DNA of 64,000 nucleotides from Bacteroidota bacterium (GCA_018268075.1 JAFDXH010000206.1:55886-119885); one strand, 5' to 3'. Counted from the stretch's first letter, positions 8,766-17,798 are shown. Notes: a model not told the origin generated them from the letters alone. Numbers and translations are program-made.

Positions 8766-10907
8766 TTAACGTTCATTTCTGGATTGGGATTGTTCCGGCC
8801 TTGGCAAAAGCGCTTTATGGCTCAGTTTAAATTTTCCTGTTTTTGGATCTACACCTATAAGTTTTACTCTTACTTTATCCCCTTCATGAAAAATGCCATC
8901 CATACTTTCAAGACGCTTCCACGATATTTCAGAAATATGTAATAACCCTTGCTTATTTGGTAGAAATTCAACAAATGCACCAAATTCTTTAATACCTTTT
9001 ACAGTACCTTCATATTCATCTCCCACTTCCGGTTGTGCTACTATACTATTTACCCATGCCACTGCCTGATCAAGGCTTTCTTTATTAGCAGAGAAGATAC
9101 TTACTTCACCTGTTTTGCCTACTTCTGTAATATTAATAGTAGCTCCTGTAGTTTTTTGAATTTCCTGAATGATTTTTCCGCCTGGCCCTATTACTGCACC
9201 TATAAATTCTGAGTCAATAATCAGCTTCACCATTCGCGGCGCCTGCGGTTTTACATCCGGACGGTGAACAGGGATACAATTGTACATCGCATCCAGAATA
9301 TGCAACCGGCCTTGCTTAGCCTGCAATAATGCCTTACGCATTATATCCATACTAAGGCCATCTACTTTTATATCCATTTGCACACCACATATACCTTCAC
9401 GTGTACCAGTAACTTTAAAGTCCATATCACCCAGATGATCTTCATCACCTAAAATATCAGAAAGTACGGCAAATTTTCCTTCTTTGGAAATAAGTCCCAT
9501 AGCGATACCACTCACATGCTTACTAAATGGAACGCCGGCATCCATCAGCGCAAGTGAGCCAGCGCACACTGTGGCCATAGATGAAGATCCGTTACTTTCT
9601 AAAATATCACTCACCACTCTTACAGTATATGGGTATTCATCGCCCGGCAATATTTGTTTTAATGATCTCATGGCAAGATTACCATGGCCTACTTCCCTTC
9701 TGCCTACACCTCTCATCATTTTTACTTCACCGGTAGAGAATGGAGGGAAATTATAATGTAAAATGAATTTAGAATAATTACTTGTAGCTGCGCTTTCAAC
9801 CAATAACTCATCAAGCGGTGTACCAAGGGTAACTGTGGTAAGCGATTGTGTTTCGCCGCGTGTAAATAAGGCAGAGCCATGCGGTGAAGGCAAAGGACTC
9901 ACTTCCATTGTAAGTGGTCTTATATCTTCCAATCCGCGTCCATCGAGTCTTTTAGATGTATTGAGCATCATATCGCGAACCACATCATATTGCAGGTCGC
10001 CAAAATATAGCTTAATGAGTTTCTTATCTTCATCAGCCAATTCCTCGCCAAGATGTGCAATTACATCTGCCAATAATTGATCAAAGGCTTCTTTGCGCTC
10101 ATTCTTTGCAGAAGCATTTGAAGCTATTGCAAGCATTTTTTCGCTAGCAAATGAAGTTATTTTTTGATTTAATTCTTCGTTTCTATATGGCTTTGTATAA
10201 TCTCTTTTACCACTTACACCTACCTTATCCCTTAATTCCTCCTGTGCCTTTACCTGTACTTTTATGGCATTGTGCGCGATTTCAATTGCATTGATAAGGT
10301 CTTCTTCCTGGCACTCATGGGCTTCCCCTTCTACCATCATAATATTCTTATCTGTAGCGGCTATTATAAATTCAAGGTCTGCATTTTCCAATTCGGAACG
10401 TGTAGGGTTTACTACAAATTCGCCATTTATTTTTCCTACCCGCACTTCAGATATTATTTCTTGAATCGGAATATCGGAAACTGCTAATGCTGCCGATGCG
10501 GCAAGGCAAGCCAATGCATCTGGCATTACTTCTGGATCACTACTCACCAAGGTAACCAGCACCTGAACTTCACACAAATAATCATCTGGAAATAATGGCC
10601 TTAGCGCACGGTCTATAAGGCGTGAAGTAAGTACTTCATAATCATTAAGCCGCGCTTCGCGCTTAAAGAAAGATCCAGGGATTCTTCCAGCAGAAGCAAA
10701 CTTTTCTTGATAATCTACAGATAAGGGAAAAAAAGACTGGCCTTCTTTGGGTTCACGGGTTGCTACTACAGTGGCGAGTATTACACAATCGCCCTGGCTT
10801 ACCGTGACTGCGCCATCCGCCTGCCTGGCAAGCTTTCCAGTTTCTAACTTTACCATGCGTCCGTTGCCAAGGTCAAAAGTTACATTTATAGGATTGGGAG
10901 TATTCAT
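8766..10907 (-). CDS. pnp: Polyribonucleotide nucleotidyltransferase
   Basis: A 713-residue PNPase: two RNase PH domains, a KH domain (VIGPGGKIIQEIQKTTGA, near residue 570) and a C-terminal S1 domain (GTVKGIKEFGAFVEFLPNKQ, near 640). The catalytic second PH domain carries FPPFSTGEVKMMRGVGRREVGHG. It degrades RNA 3' to 5' by phosphorolysis. The gene lies directly downstream of rpsO on the same strand, the same order as in E. coli, with a hairpin in the gap. A terminator follows the stop. Confidence 0.97.
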   Translation of the reverse strand: MNTPNPINVTFDLGNGRMVKLETGKLARQADGAVTVSQGDCVILATVVATREPKEGQSFFPLSVDYQEKFASAGRIPGSFFKREARLNDYEVLTSRLIDRALRPLFPDDYLCEVQVLVTLVSSDPEVMPDALACLAASAALAVSDIPIQEIISEVRVGKINGEFVVNPTRSELENADLEFIIAATDKNIMMVEGEAHECQEEDLINAIEIAHNAIKVQVKAQEELRDKVGVSGKRDYTKPYRNEELNQKITSFASEKMLAIASNASAKNERKEAFDQLLADVIAHLGEELADEDKKLIKLYFGDLQYDVVRDMMLNTSKRLDGRGLEDIRPLTMEVSPLPSPHGSALFTRGETQSLTTVTLGTPLDELLVESAATSNYSKFILHYNFPPFSTGEVKMMRGVGRREVGHGNLAMRSLKQILPGDEYPYTVRVVSDILESNGSSSMATVCAGSLALMDAGVPFSKHVSGIAMGLISKEGKFAVLSDILGDEDHLGDMDFKVTGTREGICGVQMDIKVDGLSMDIMRKALLQAKQGRLHILDAMYNCIPVHRPDVKPQAPRMVKLIIDSEFIGAVIGPGGKIIQEIQKTTGATINITEVGKTGEVSIFSANKESLDQAVAWVNSIVAQPEVGDEYEGTVKGIKEFGAFVEFLPNKQGLLHISEISWKRLESMDGIFHEGDKVRVKLIGVDPKTGKFKLSHKALLPRPEQSQSRNER

Positions 10908-10929
10908 TGTATTCTAAGTATAGTATTTA

Positions 10930-10964
10930 AAAAAGCAATCCCAACCGGATAATTCAGTTGGGAA
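10930..10964 (-). terminator. Hairpin with T tract between rpsO and pnp
   Basis: TCCCAAC (10939-10945) pairs perfectly with GTTGGGA (10957-10963) around an 11-base loop. On the minus strand the stem is followed by TTGCTTTTTT. It lies 28 bases after the rpsO stop and 31 bases before the pnp start, so it is placed to act as a terminator, attenuator or RNase III site for the rpsO-pnp transcript. Confidence 0.65.
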
Positions 10965-10991
10965 TGGCCACAAAATTTCATATTGATAAAA

Positions 10992-11264
10992 TTATTTCCG
11001 TAACCCTAATTTTTCAATTAGTTCACGATAGCTGGTAAGATTATGCTTGGTAAGATATGATAACAGACTTTTTCTTTTTCCTACCATTTGCATAAGGCCT
11101 CTTTGTGTAGAGAAATCCTTTTTATTGCCCTTTAAATGGCTTGAAATATGGTTGATCTTTTCAGTTAAAATAGCAACCTGAGCTTCAATAGAGCCTGTAT
11201 TTTTAGCGTTCCCGCCAAAATCTTCGTAATACTTGGCCTTTTTTTCTGATGTTAAATACGGCAT
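10992..11264 (-). CDS. rpsO: 30S ribosomal protein S15
   Basis: A 90-residue S15, full length. It shows the family pattern GSIEAQVAILTEKINHISSH, the KGNKKDFSTQRGLMQMVGKR core with the H-L-K-x-N-K-K-D rRNA-binding stretch, and the closing YRELIEKLGLRK. S15 binds 16S rRNA early in 30S assembly. A TACATTTG -7 box lies 29 bases upstream of the ATG. It heads an rpsO-pnp pair. Confidence 0.97.
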   Translation of the reverse strand: MPYLTSEKKAKYYEDFGGNAKNTGSIEAQVAILTEKINHISSHLKGNKKDFSTQRGLMQMVGKRKSLLSYLTKHNLTSYRELIEKLGLRK

Positions 11265-11293
11265 TTTTAAGTAATAATTTTAATAATTGGGTG

Positions 11294-11301
11294 CAAATGT
11301 A
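11294..11301 (-). promoter_or_regulatory. Predicted -7 promoter box of rpsO
   Basis: Minus-strand TACATTTG, an exact TAnnTTTG match, 29 bases before the rpsO ATG. The -33 element is not obvious. Confidence 0.5.
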
Positions 11302-11379
11302 CTACTTAATTTTTATTTTTCACTTTCCATTTGTCTTAAAGGGTATTTTTTTTAAAAGTAAAGTGAGTATCTGGGCATT

Positions 11380-11928
11380 CTAATACTCTATTGGAGCACT
11401 TTCCTTAAAATAAGACAGGTTTAAAGCATATAATGCGATGAAAATTAATCCGAAAAAACTTCCGAATGAAGAAATTCCTATGGCCATAAGATTGTTGCCA
11501 TATAAATAAAATGGTAACACGCCTCCAATGAATACCCCGGCGATATACAAAAAATATCCAACCCGCCTTTGGTTCCACATCAGGATAGCCCCACCTAACG
11601 TAAAAATAGCAGCAAGAATATCGCCCAATGCCTTTTTACGTAGATTTTTTTCATCATAGGTTTTTTCCACATCCTTCATTATTCTGCTCACTTTAATGAT
11701 TGAAGGTTTTTTGTGTAAAGAATCATACGATTTCCCATTGTTAATTGTGTCACCCATCTTTTTATCCAAAGTTCGATGAATATTAGCAGAAAGAAAATGG
11801 GCTGCTCGGTAAGAATAAACAGACCCCGCTATGGAATAGCTGCTTCCTACAAAGGTAAGTACGCATAAGACAGTCAATAATGTGGGCCTTTTAATCGGTT
11901 CATCTTCATTTTCAAATTTCACTTTCAT
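11380..11928 (-). CDS. Unknown four-helix membrane protein
   Basis: I do not recognise this 182-residue protein. It has a charged N-terminus (MKVKFENEDEPIKRP), one helix near residues 18-40, an extracytoplasmic or cytoplasmic loop of about 60 polar residues, and three closely spaced helices from about 105 to 175 (AIFTLGGAILMWN, VGYFLYIAGVFIGGVLPFYL and FGSFFGLIFIALYALNL). The arrangement is common for uncharacterised Bacteroidota membrane proteins. It lies upstream of rpsO on the same strand, about 115 bases away with a promoter between, so it is probably a separate unit. Confidence 0.75.
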   Translation of the reverse strand: MKVKFENEDEPIKRPTLLTVLCVLTFVGSSYSIAGSVYSYRAAHFLSANIHRTLDKKMGDTINNGKSYDSLHKKPSIIKVSRIMKDVEKTYDEKNLRKKALGDILAAIFTLGGAILMWNQRRVGYFLYIAGVFIGGVLPFYLYGNNLMAIGISSFGSFFGLIFIALYALNLSYFKESAPIEY

Positions 11929-12024
11929 AAAAAGGCCGGGGTAAAAAAATGCTTAAATAATTATTGCAAAGAAAAATAAAATGTACGAGTTGTATAAATA
12001 AATCAAATCCAGCACCTTTACCAG

Positions 12025-13032
12025 ATGAAATTTTGTTTTGGAATTATTGGCTGTGGAAAAATATCTATTCGTCATGCTGAGAATATGGCTCGATTCGGAA
12101 AAATAATTGCAGTATGCGATATCATTCCCGAAAGGGCAAACACGTTAGCTGCAAAATTTGGTGCTAACCCGTACTTAGATGTTTCGAAGATGTTAGAAAT
12201 GGAAACAGAGCTAAATGTAATTGCTATATGCTCACCCAATGGATTGCATGCTATACATTCAATTGCCTGTCTGAATGCAGGCAAAGATGTGCTATGTGAA
12301 AAACCTCTATGTATCAAATCAGGCGAAGGGGAAGAAATGCTGGCTGCTGCTAAAAGAAATAATAAAAAACTATTTGTAGTAAAATCTACCCGCTTTAATC
12401 CCCCGGTGATTAGTTTAAAGAATTTACTAGGAAATAACAGCCTGGGCAAAATATATAGCTTTCAGCTTTCCTGCATCTGGAACCGACCGGCCTCTTACTA
12501 TTTTAATTCATGGAAAGGAACATTGGCGCTTGATGGCGGAACACTATACACTCAGTTCAGCCATTATATAGATGTATTGTACTGGCTATTTGGTGAAATG
12601 AAAAATGCACAAGGATTTCGGAAAAACCTGGCTCATATAGGTTTGATAGAATTTGAGGATACAGGTGCGATATGCCTAGAGATGAAAAATGGGATAGTGG
12701 GAACATTAAATTACAGCGTAAACAGTTTTAATAAAAATATGGAGATTGCGCTCACTGTAATTGCTGAGAAGGGCACTATCAAAATAGGTGGGGAATATCT
12801 GAATGAATTAATCTATAGCGAGGGCACCTCTCTGATTGTGCAGGCCGATGGCGGCAATCTTGCAAATGATTACGGCACCTACAAAGGATCTATGAGCAAT
12901 CATCACCATGTGTATGACAACTTTATAAAAGCGCTTTCGAATGAAGAAAATGTAAGTACCACAGCCATTGATGGCCTGAAGACAGTAGAAATGATTGAAA
13001 AAATTTATACACACTGCAAACTAATTTCCTAA
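12025..13032 (+). CDS. Gfo/Idh/MocA family sugar oxidoreductase
   Basis: A 335-residue NAD(P)-dependent oxidoreductase. The Rossmann loop is IIGCGKISIRHAENMARF at residues 6-23, and the family EKP signature is in DVLCEKPLCIKSGEGEEM near 96. The C-terminal half carries the alpha/beta dimerisation domain (DGGTLYTQFSHYIDVLYWLFG), with the usual D-G-G...H-xxD pattern. The best resemblance is to the nucleotide-sugar 3-dehydrogenases of the WbpB/WlbA kind used for modified amino sugars, but substrate cannot be read from sequence. It is the first gene of a four-gene operon with a deacetylase-like protein and two glycosyltransferases, which supports a role in surface glycan precursor synthesis. Confidence 0.87.
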   Translation: MKFCFGIIGCGKISIRHAENMARFGKIIAVCDIIPERANTLAAKFGANPYLDVSKMLEMETELNVIAICSPNGLHAIHSIACLNAGKDVLCEKPLCIKSGEGEEMLAAAKRNNKKLFVVKSTRFNPPVISLKNLLGNNSLGKIYSFQLSCIWNRPASYYFNSWKGTLALDGGTLYTQFSHYIDVLYWLFGEMKNAQGFRKNLAHIGLIEFEDTGAICLEMKNGIVGTLNYSVNSFNKNMEIALTVIAEKGTIKIGGEYLNELIYSEGTSLIVQADGGNLANDYGTYKGSMSNHHHVYDNFIKALSNEENVSTTAIDGLKTVEMIEKIYTHCKLIS

Positions 13033-13034
13033 TA

Positions 13035-14366
13035 ATGAACGGCGACTATCAATTGCTCATTTTAGTATCGGGAATGTCACCTCGGGTTCATTATATTTTT
13101 GATTTTATTTTCTTAAACCAATTAGGCATTGCCTGGGAAGTAACACTTAGTGAAGCAGATTTTAAAAATTATGAAGGGGCAAAAATAAACTACACCTCGT
13201 ATAGAATTGGAGATCATTTATTCATAAAAGAATATGGACTGCTTACTCAAAAAGGAGTAATAGATCAACAAATAAATTTAACCGAAAAAAAAGGTTTAAA
13301 GATATTCTTTCAAGAGGATTGTGATACTGAATTTGATATTTTCTCGGCATCCTTTTTTTTATTAAGCCGCTACGAAGAATACCTCCCTCATAAGGCAGAT
13401 GATTTCGGGCGCTTTAATGCCACCCAATCACTTGCATATAAAAATAATTTTTTAAAAAAACCATTGGTAGATATCTGGATTTGTGAACTAAAAACTCTCT
13501 TAAAAATCAGATTCCCCTTTTTAAACTTCAAAGAGAATAGGTTCAATGCTATAATGACTTACGATATAGACATAGCCTATAAATACAAAGGTCGAGGCAT
13601 TTTCAGAACATTAGGTGGCATCCTGAAATACGGACTACAAAAAGACACCTCATTGAAGCAAAGGATAGCAACTATTCAAAAGAAGATGAAAGACCCATGG
13701 GATGTATATGAAAACTTAAAAGTATTATCAGAAAAATATCAACTTCCTTCTATCTACTTTTTTCTGATAGGGAACAAATCCAGATACGACCATAATCTTT
13801 CTTATAACAATAAGGAAATGAAAAGTATAGTAAAGCAAATTCAATTATTTAGCGAAGTAGGCATACACCCATCATTTAAAACTTCTTTACAAGGCGGATT
13901 AACCGCCAAGGAGATTAAAAGGTTGGAATATTTAACCAATAGTAAAGTAACCAAAAGCCGACAACACTACTTGAAATTTTCATTGCCTGATACCTATACC
14001 GAACTATTCGATCTTGGCATTCAGGAAGACTTTTCTATGGCCTATGCAGAAAGCACAGGATTCAGAGCTGGCACAAGTTTCCCATTTTACTTATATGACT
14101 TAAAAAATGAAAAAACAGTTCTCATAAAAATCTTTCCTGCAGTGTGTATGGAGGTTACTTACAGGGATTTTTTTAAAATCAGCGCAGAAGATTTTTTACA
14201 GGAATGTAAATGCCTTGCAGACGAAGTAAGAAAGGTGAATGGTACTTTTATTTCTATATGGCATAATAATACTTTGGGCAAAGACGATAAAGGCCAAAGC
14301 TGGGCAGTAGCCCATGAAAAGCTGATGAAATATCTTTATGATCTTAAAAATACAGAGCAGCCATGA
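13035..14366 (+). CDS. Polysaccharide-deacetylase-like protein
   Basis: A 443-residue protein with no signal peptide. Residues around 170-180 read AIMTYDIDIAY, the NodB-type motif 1 with the metal-binding D-x-D, and IGIHPSFKTSLQGG near residue 277 supplies the H-P-S motif. SIWHNNTLGKD near 415 is the C-terminal histidine motif. This matches the large Bacteroidota polysaccharide deacetylase family with an extra N-terminal domain (DUF7033-like, from memory). Carbohydrate-esterase family 4 enzymes remove N-acetyl groups from glycans. It starts two bases after the oxidoreductase stop and overlaps the next gene by four bases. Confidence 0.78.
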   Translation: MNGDYQLLILVSGMSPRVHYIFDFIFLNQLGIAWEVTLSEADFKNYEGAKINYTSYRIGDHLFIKEYGLLTQKGVIDQQINLTEKKGLKIFFQEDCDTEFDIFSASFFLLSRYEEYLPHKADDFGRFNATQSLAYKNNFLKKPLVDIWICELKTLLKIRFPFLNFKENRFNAIMTYDIDIAYKYKGRGIFRTLGGILKYGLQKDTSLKQRIATIQKKMKDPWDVYENLKVLSEKYQLPSIYFFLIGNKSRYDHNLSYNNKEMKSIVKQIQLFSEVGIHPSFKTSLQGGLTAKEIKRLEYLTNSKVTKSRQHYLKFSLPDTYTELFDLGIQEDFSMAYAESTGFRAGTSFPFYLYDLKNEKTVLIKIFPAVCMEVTYRDFFKISAEDFLQECKCLADEVRKVNGTFISIWHNNTLGKDDKGQSWAVAHEKLMKYLYDLKNTEQP

Positions 14367-15448
14367 AGATCATTTTTACAGTAACCAATGACCTGACGTA
14401 TGACCAGCGAATGAACCGGATCTGCACATCTCTGGCTGATGCCGGACATCAAATATTATTGGTAGGGGTAAAAAGAAAAAATAGTACTGCAATTATTCCA
14501 AAAAAATATTTACAGAAAAGGTTGGGCATATTACTTCAAAAAGGTTTCGGATTTTATTCATTGTACAACTTTCAACTTTTTTTTTATTTATTATTCAAAA
14601 GAAGTGATGCAATATGCTGCATTGACCTGGACACCATGCCGGCCGTCTATTTCGCAACAGTACTTAAAAACAAAATACGTATCTATGATGCACATGAATA
14701 TTTTAGTCAGCTTAAAGAAGTGATTACCAGGCCTCGTGTTTATAAGGTTTGGCATTTTATAGAGAAGAAGTTTGTACCGGCATTTAAAGAAGGATACACC
14801 GTAAGCGAAAGTATTGCCGATGAATTTCAAAAACTCTATCATGTAAATTATTTCACCATCAGAAATACCCCACTACTCAGAGATCACAAGCAAAACAATA
14901 AAAAAATAAAAAATATATACTATCAGGGAAGCGTAAACGAAGGGCGCTGTTTCGAAATATTAATTCCCGCTATGCAGTATGTGAACTCAGAATTAGTAGT
15001 TTATGGGGATGGCAATTTTATGCACCAGGCTCAGAAATTAATTATAGAAAACAAACTGGAACACAAAGTTTTTTTAAAAGGGAAAGTAAATCCAGAAGAA
15101 TTGGAGAATACTATTACTGAAGCCTATATTGGAATAAACCTTGTAGAGCCAGTAGGCCTCAATCAATATTTTTCATTAGCCAATAAATTCTTTGACTACA
15201 TTCACCATAATATTCCTCAGGTGACCATGAAATTTCCTGAATATGAAAAAATAAATACAGAATATGAGGTAGCCATATTAATAGATAACTGTACAGTTAA
15301 AAATATTGCAGACACTATTAATAAATTATTAGATGATGATAACCTTTACGCCCGTCTATCCCACAATTGTAATGATGCAAAAGTGGCCTATAACTGGCAA
15401 CAGGAGGAAAAAAAATTAATTTCATTTTACCAAATTCTTAATGGATAA
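14363..15448 (+). CDS. Glycosyltransferase, GT4-like
   Basis: A 361-residue GT-B fold glycosyltransferase. The N-terminal half shows IIFTVTNDLTYDQRMNRICT and DLDTMPAVYFATVL, IYDAHEYFSQLKEV; the C-terminal half has NIYYQGSVNEGRCFEILIPA, LVVYGDGNFMHQAQKLI and an acidic nucleotide-sugar site around NLVEPVGLNQYFSLANKFFD. This is close to Bacteroidota GT4 enzymes that act early in exopolysaccharide or O-antigen assembly. Donor and acceptor are unknown. The ATG overlaps the previous stop (ATGA) and the 3' end overlaps the next gene by eight bases, so translation is probably coupled. Confidence 0.85.
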   Translation: MKIIFTVTNDLTYDQRMNRICTSLADAGHQILLVGVKRKNSTAIIPKKYLQKRLGILLQKGFGFYSLYNFQLFFYLLFKRSDAICCIDLDTMPAVYFATVLKNKIRIYDAHEYFSQLKEVITRPRVYKVWHFIEKKFVPAFKEGYTVSESIADEFQKLYHVNYFTIRNTPLLRDHKQNNKKIKNIYYQGSVNEGRCFEILIPAMQYVNSELVVYGDGNFMHQAQKLIIENKLEHKVFLKGKVNPEELENTITEAYIGINLVEPVGLNQYFSLANKFFDYIHHNIPQVTMKFPEYEKINTEYEVAILIDNCTVKNIADTINKLLDDDNLYARLSHNCNDAKVAYNWQQEEKKLISFYQILNG

Positions 15449-16562
15449 AAAGCTTCATGTTATCTGCTTTGATGTTCCCTATCCACCCGACTATGGCGGG
15501 GTATCTGATATATTTTACAAAATAAAAAGTTTGTATGAAGCAGGAGTGCAAATTATACTACACTGTTTTGAATATGGCAGAGGCGAACAAAAGGAATTGA
15601 ATAAGTATTGCAAAAATGTAATTTATTATTCCAGAAAAAGAATGTTCATTCTGAATAACACACTTCCATACATTGTAGCATCGAGAATTAATAGTACACT
15701 CATACAAAATTTAAGTAAGGACTCCTACCCTATTTTAGTGGAAGGTATTCACTGTAGTTTTGTGGCATTCAATCAGCTTTTCAAAAACCGAAAAATACTA
15801 ATTAGGCTTCATAATGTAGAATATTTGTATTATCAATACTTGTGCAGAATAGAATATAATTTAATGAAAAAATATTATTTCTACCTGGAAAGCAAAAGAC
15901 TTAAAAAATATGAAAGCAAGTTAGCCCCAATGGCAGATTTTTTAGCAATCAACCAAAAAGACACGAATTGGTACCATGAAAAACTAAAAGCAAAAAATAT
16001 AAAGTGGTTGCCTTCTTTTGTAGCCGGAGATCAAATAAACTCTTTGCTTGGCCGAGGTGAATATTGTTTATATCAGGGAAACTTATCGGTAATAGAAAAT
16101 GAAACAGCTGCACTTTGGTTAGCTGAAAAAATATTTTCAAAATGCAAAAAACCATTAATCATAGCAGGAAAAAAACCTTCTTCAAAATTGAAAAAGCGGA
16201 TCCATCAATTGTCAGGGGTTCAATTAATTGCCGATCCATCTGAAAAGGAAATGATAGAGCTCACAAAAAATGCTCAGATTGTCCTCGTGCCCTCATTTAA
16301 TATTACAGGATCCAAAATAAAATTATTCAATGCCTTGATACAGGGAAGGCACCTATTGGCCAATTCTGCAAGTGTTACCGGCACAGGGTTAGAAGACCTT
16401 TGCATATTAGCAGAAACGGAAGAACAATTTATTATTGAGGTAAACAAAAACTTCACTTTATCATTTTCGCAAGAAGAAATAAAGAAGCGTGCTGAAAGGT
16501 TTTTTGCTATTTATAATAATTCGAAGAATGCAGCAGCATTATTGGAACAAATATTTTTTTAG
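15441..16562 (+). CDS. Glycosyltransferase, GT4-like
   Basis: A 373-residue protein of the same GT-B type but not a close copy of its neighbour. The N-terminal glycine-rich substrate loop is PYPPDYGGVSDIFYKIK (residues 13-29), LIRLHNVEYLYYQYL is the conserved H-N-x-E region, and the C-terminal half carries LYQGNLSVIENETAALWLAE and VPSFNITGSKIKLFNALIQG, where the usual glutamate of the E-x7-E motif is less clear. It is the last gene of the operon. Two different glycosyltransferases next to an oxidoreductase and deacetylase suggest a short, specific glycan. Confidence 0.82.
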   Translation: MDKKLHVICFDVPYPPDYGGVSDIFYKIKSLYEAGVQIILHCFEYGRGEQKELNKYCKNVIYYSRKRMFILNNTLPYIVASRINSTLIQNLSKDSYPILVEGIHCSFVAFNQLFKNRKILIRLHNVEYLYYQYLCRIEYNLMKKYYFYLESKRLKKYESKLAPMADFLAINQKDTNWYHEKLKAKNIKWLPSFVAGDQINSLLGRGEYCLYQGNLSVIENETAALWLAEKIFSKCKKPLIIAGKKPSSKLKKRIHQLSGVQLIADPSEKEMIELTKNAQIVLVPSFNITGSKIKLFNALIQGRHLLANSASVTGTGLEDLCILAETEEQFIIEVNKNFTLSFSQEEIKKRAERFFAIYNNSKNAAALLEQIFF

Positions 16563-16568
16563 CAACTG

Positions 16569-17258
16569 TTAAGACATGCTTACAGACGCATTGTCAATTA
16601 CTTTCCCCCTTTCTGTTTTTAGGGTACGTGCAGGAAATTTATTAATAACCATATAATCGTGAGTAGCCATTATAATTGCAGTTCCATAATCTCTGGAGAT
16701 ATTAAAAAGCAATTGCATCACCTCATCAGAGGTCTCCGGATCCAGGTTTCCGGTAGGCTCATCTGCAAGAATTAATTTGGGTGAATTTAATAAAGCTCTG
16801 GAAATATCAATTCGCTGTTGCTCTCCACCACTTAATTCATGGGGCATTTTGTGCCCTTTGGTTTTTAGGCCAACCTTATCTAAAACATCTGCAATTTTTT
16901 CATCCATAAGTTTGTCATCTTTCCATCCTGTAGCACGGAGTACAAATTTGAGATTTTCATTTACATTTCTATCGGTGAGCAATTGAAAATCCTGAAAAAC
17001 TACCCCCAGATTGCGTCGCAGGTAGGGTATCTTTCTCCAATCAAGTTGTTTTAAATCGTAAGAAACTACCGTGCCTTCCCCTTCGGTCAATTCAAGATCG
17101 CCGTACAAGGTTTTCAAAAGACTGGATTTGCCGGTGCCAGTTTTCCCTACGAGGTAAACGAATTCACCTCTGCTCACTTCAATATTTATATCGCTCAGTA
17201 TTAAGGCGCCGCCTTGATAAATATTCGCATTTTTTAATTCAGCAATTATCTCCTGCAT
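16569..17258 (-). CDS. ftsE: Cell division ATP-binding protein FtsE
   Basis: A 229-residue ABC ATPase. Walker A is GKTGTGKSSLLKTLYG, the Q-loop is VVFQDFQLLTDRNVNENLKF, the signature is LSGGEQQRIDISRALLNSP and Walker B is LILADEPTGNLDPETS. The D-F-Q-L-L-x-D-R-x-V segment is typical of FtsE. FtsE with FtsX transmits a signal across the inner membrane to peptidoglycan hydrolases during division. No ftsX lies next to it, as is common in this phylum. It is transcribed divergently from the BlaI-type repressor and converges with the glycosyltransferase operon six bases away. Confidence 0.85.
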   Translation of the reverse strand: MQEIIAELKNANIYQGGALILSDINIEVSRGEFVYLVGKTGTGKSSLLKTLYGDLELTEGEGTVVSYDLKQLDWRKIPYLRRNLGVVFQDFQLLTDRNVNENLKFVLRATGWKDDKLMDEKIADVLDKVGLKTKGHKMPHELSGGEQQRIDISRALLNSPKLILADEPTGNLDPETSDEVMQLLFNISRDYGTAIIMATHDYMVINKFPARTLKTERGKVIDNASVSMS

Positions 17259-17380
17259 TTAATAAGATTTCTATGATTGAATCAATTGATCGGCGTAAAG
17301 TTATACCTATAATTATATTTTAAAAAATACAAATGAATTACAATTGTTAAAAAACCATTTTTTACTTAAAACTAAAAAAA

Positions 17381-17413
17381 TAGTTTGCAAACTAATTATT
17401 TAGTTTATCTTCG
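17381..17413 (+). promoter_or_regulatory. Promoter and likely operator of the BlaI/M56 pair
   Basis: TAGTTTGCAAACTA at 17381-17394 is a perfect 14-bp palindrome. Within it TTTG (17384-17387) can serve as the -33 box, followed after 18 bases by TATCTTCG (17406-17413), close to the TAnnTTTG -7 consensus. A half-site TAGTTTA starts at 17401. A repressor bound to the palindrome would block the promoter, the classical arrangement for BlaI/MecI autoregulation. The start codon is 17 bases further on. Confidence 0.6.
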
Positions 17414-17430
17414 GGTTATAAATCTAAATT

Positions 17431-17793
17431 ATGTCACGAACATTAACCAAAGCAGAGGAAGATATTATGCAAGTAATCTGGAAATTAGAGAGCGCTTTTT
17501 TAAGAGATATAGTAGCGGCTATGCCAGAGCCTAAGCCTCACCAGAATACAGTGGCCACTATATTAAAAATATTGATAGAAAAAGAATTTGTGGGCATAGA
17601 AGTGTATGGAAGAATGCACAAATACTATCCGTTAATTAATAAAGAAAATTACTCCAAAGGGCGCACAAAGTCTTTGGTAAAGAAATACTACCAAGGATCC
17701 TTTACCAATATTGTATCCTCTATGGTAAAAGACAATAATCTTTCTATTGAGGAATTAGAGATGTTGGTAAAAAAATTAAAAAAATCTAAATAA
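17431..17793 (+). CDS. BlaI/MecI/CopY-family transcriptional repressor
   Basis: A 120-residue winged-helix repressor of normal length. It begins LTKAEEDIMQVIWKLESAFL, matching the family start (L-x-x-x-E-x-x-I-M-x-x-I-W), with the recognition region PKPHQNTVATILKILIEKEF at about 33-52 and the wing GRMHKYYPLINKENYS. The C-terminal part is the dimer domain that M56 proteases cleave in BlaI/MecI. In staphylococci cleavage relieves repression of beta-lactamase and PBP2a; here no beta-lactamase is adjacent. The next gene, five bases downstream, encodes an M56 protease, the expected partner. Confidence 0.92.
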   Translation: MSRTLTKAEEDIMQVIWKLESAFLRDIVAAMPEPKPHQNTVATILKILIEKEFVGIEVYGRMHKYYPLINKENYSKGRTKSLVKKYYQGSFTNIVSSMVKDNNLSIEELEMLVKKLKKSK

Positions 17794-17798
17794 TCTTT

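Noticed and set aside
12072-12449. 125-residue minus-strand ORF
   Set aside because: It is inside the Gfo/Idh/MocA gene, which has clear family motifs on the plus strand.
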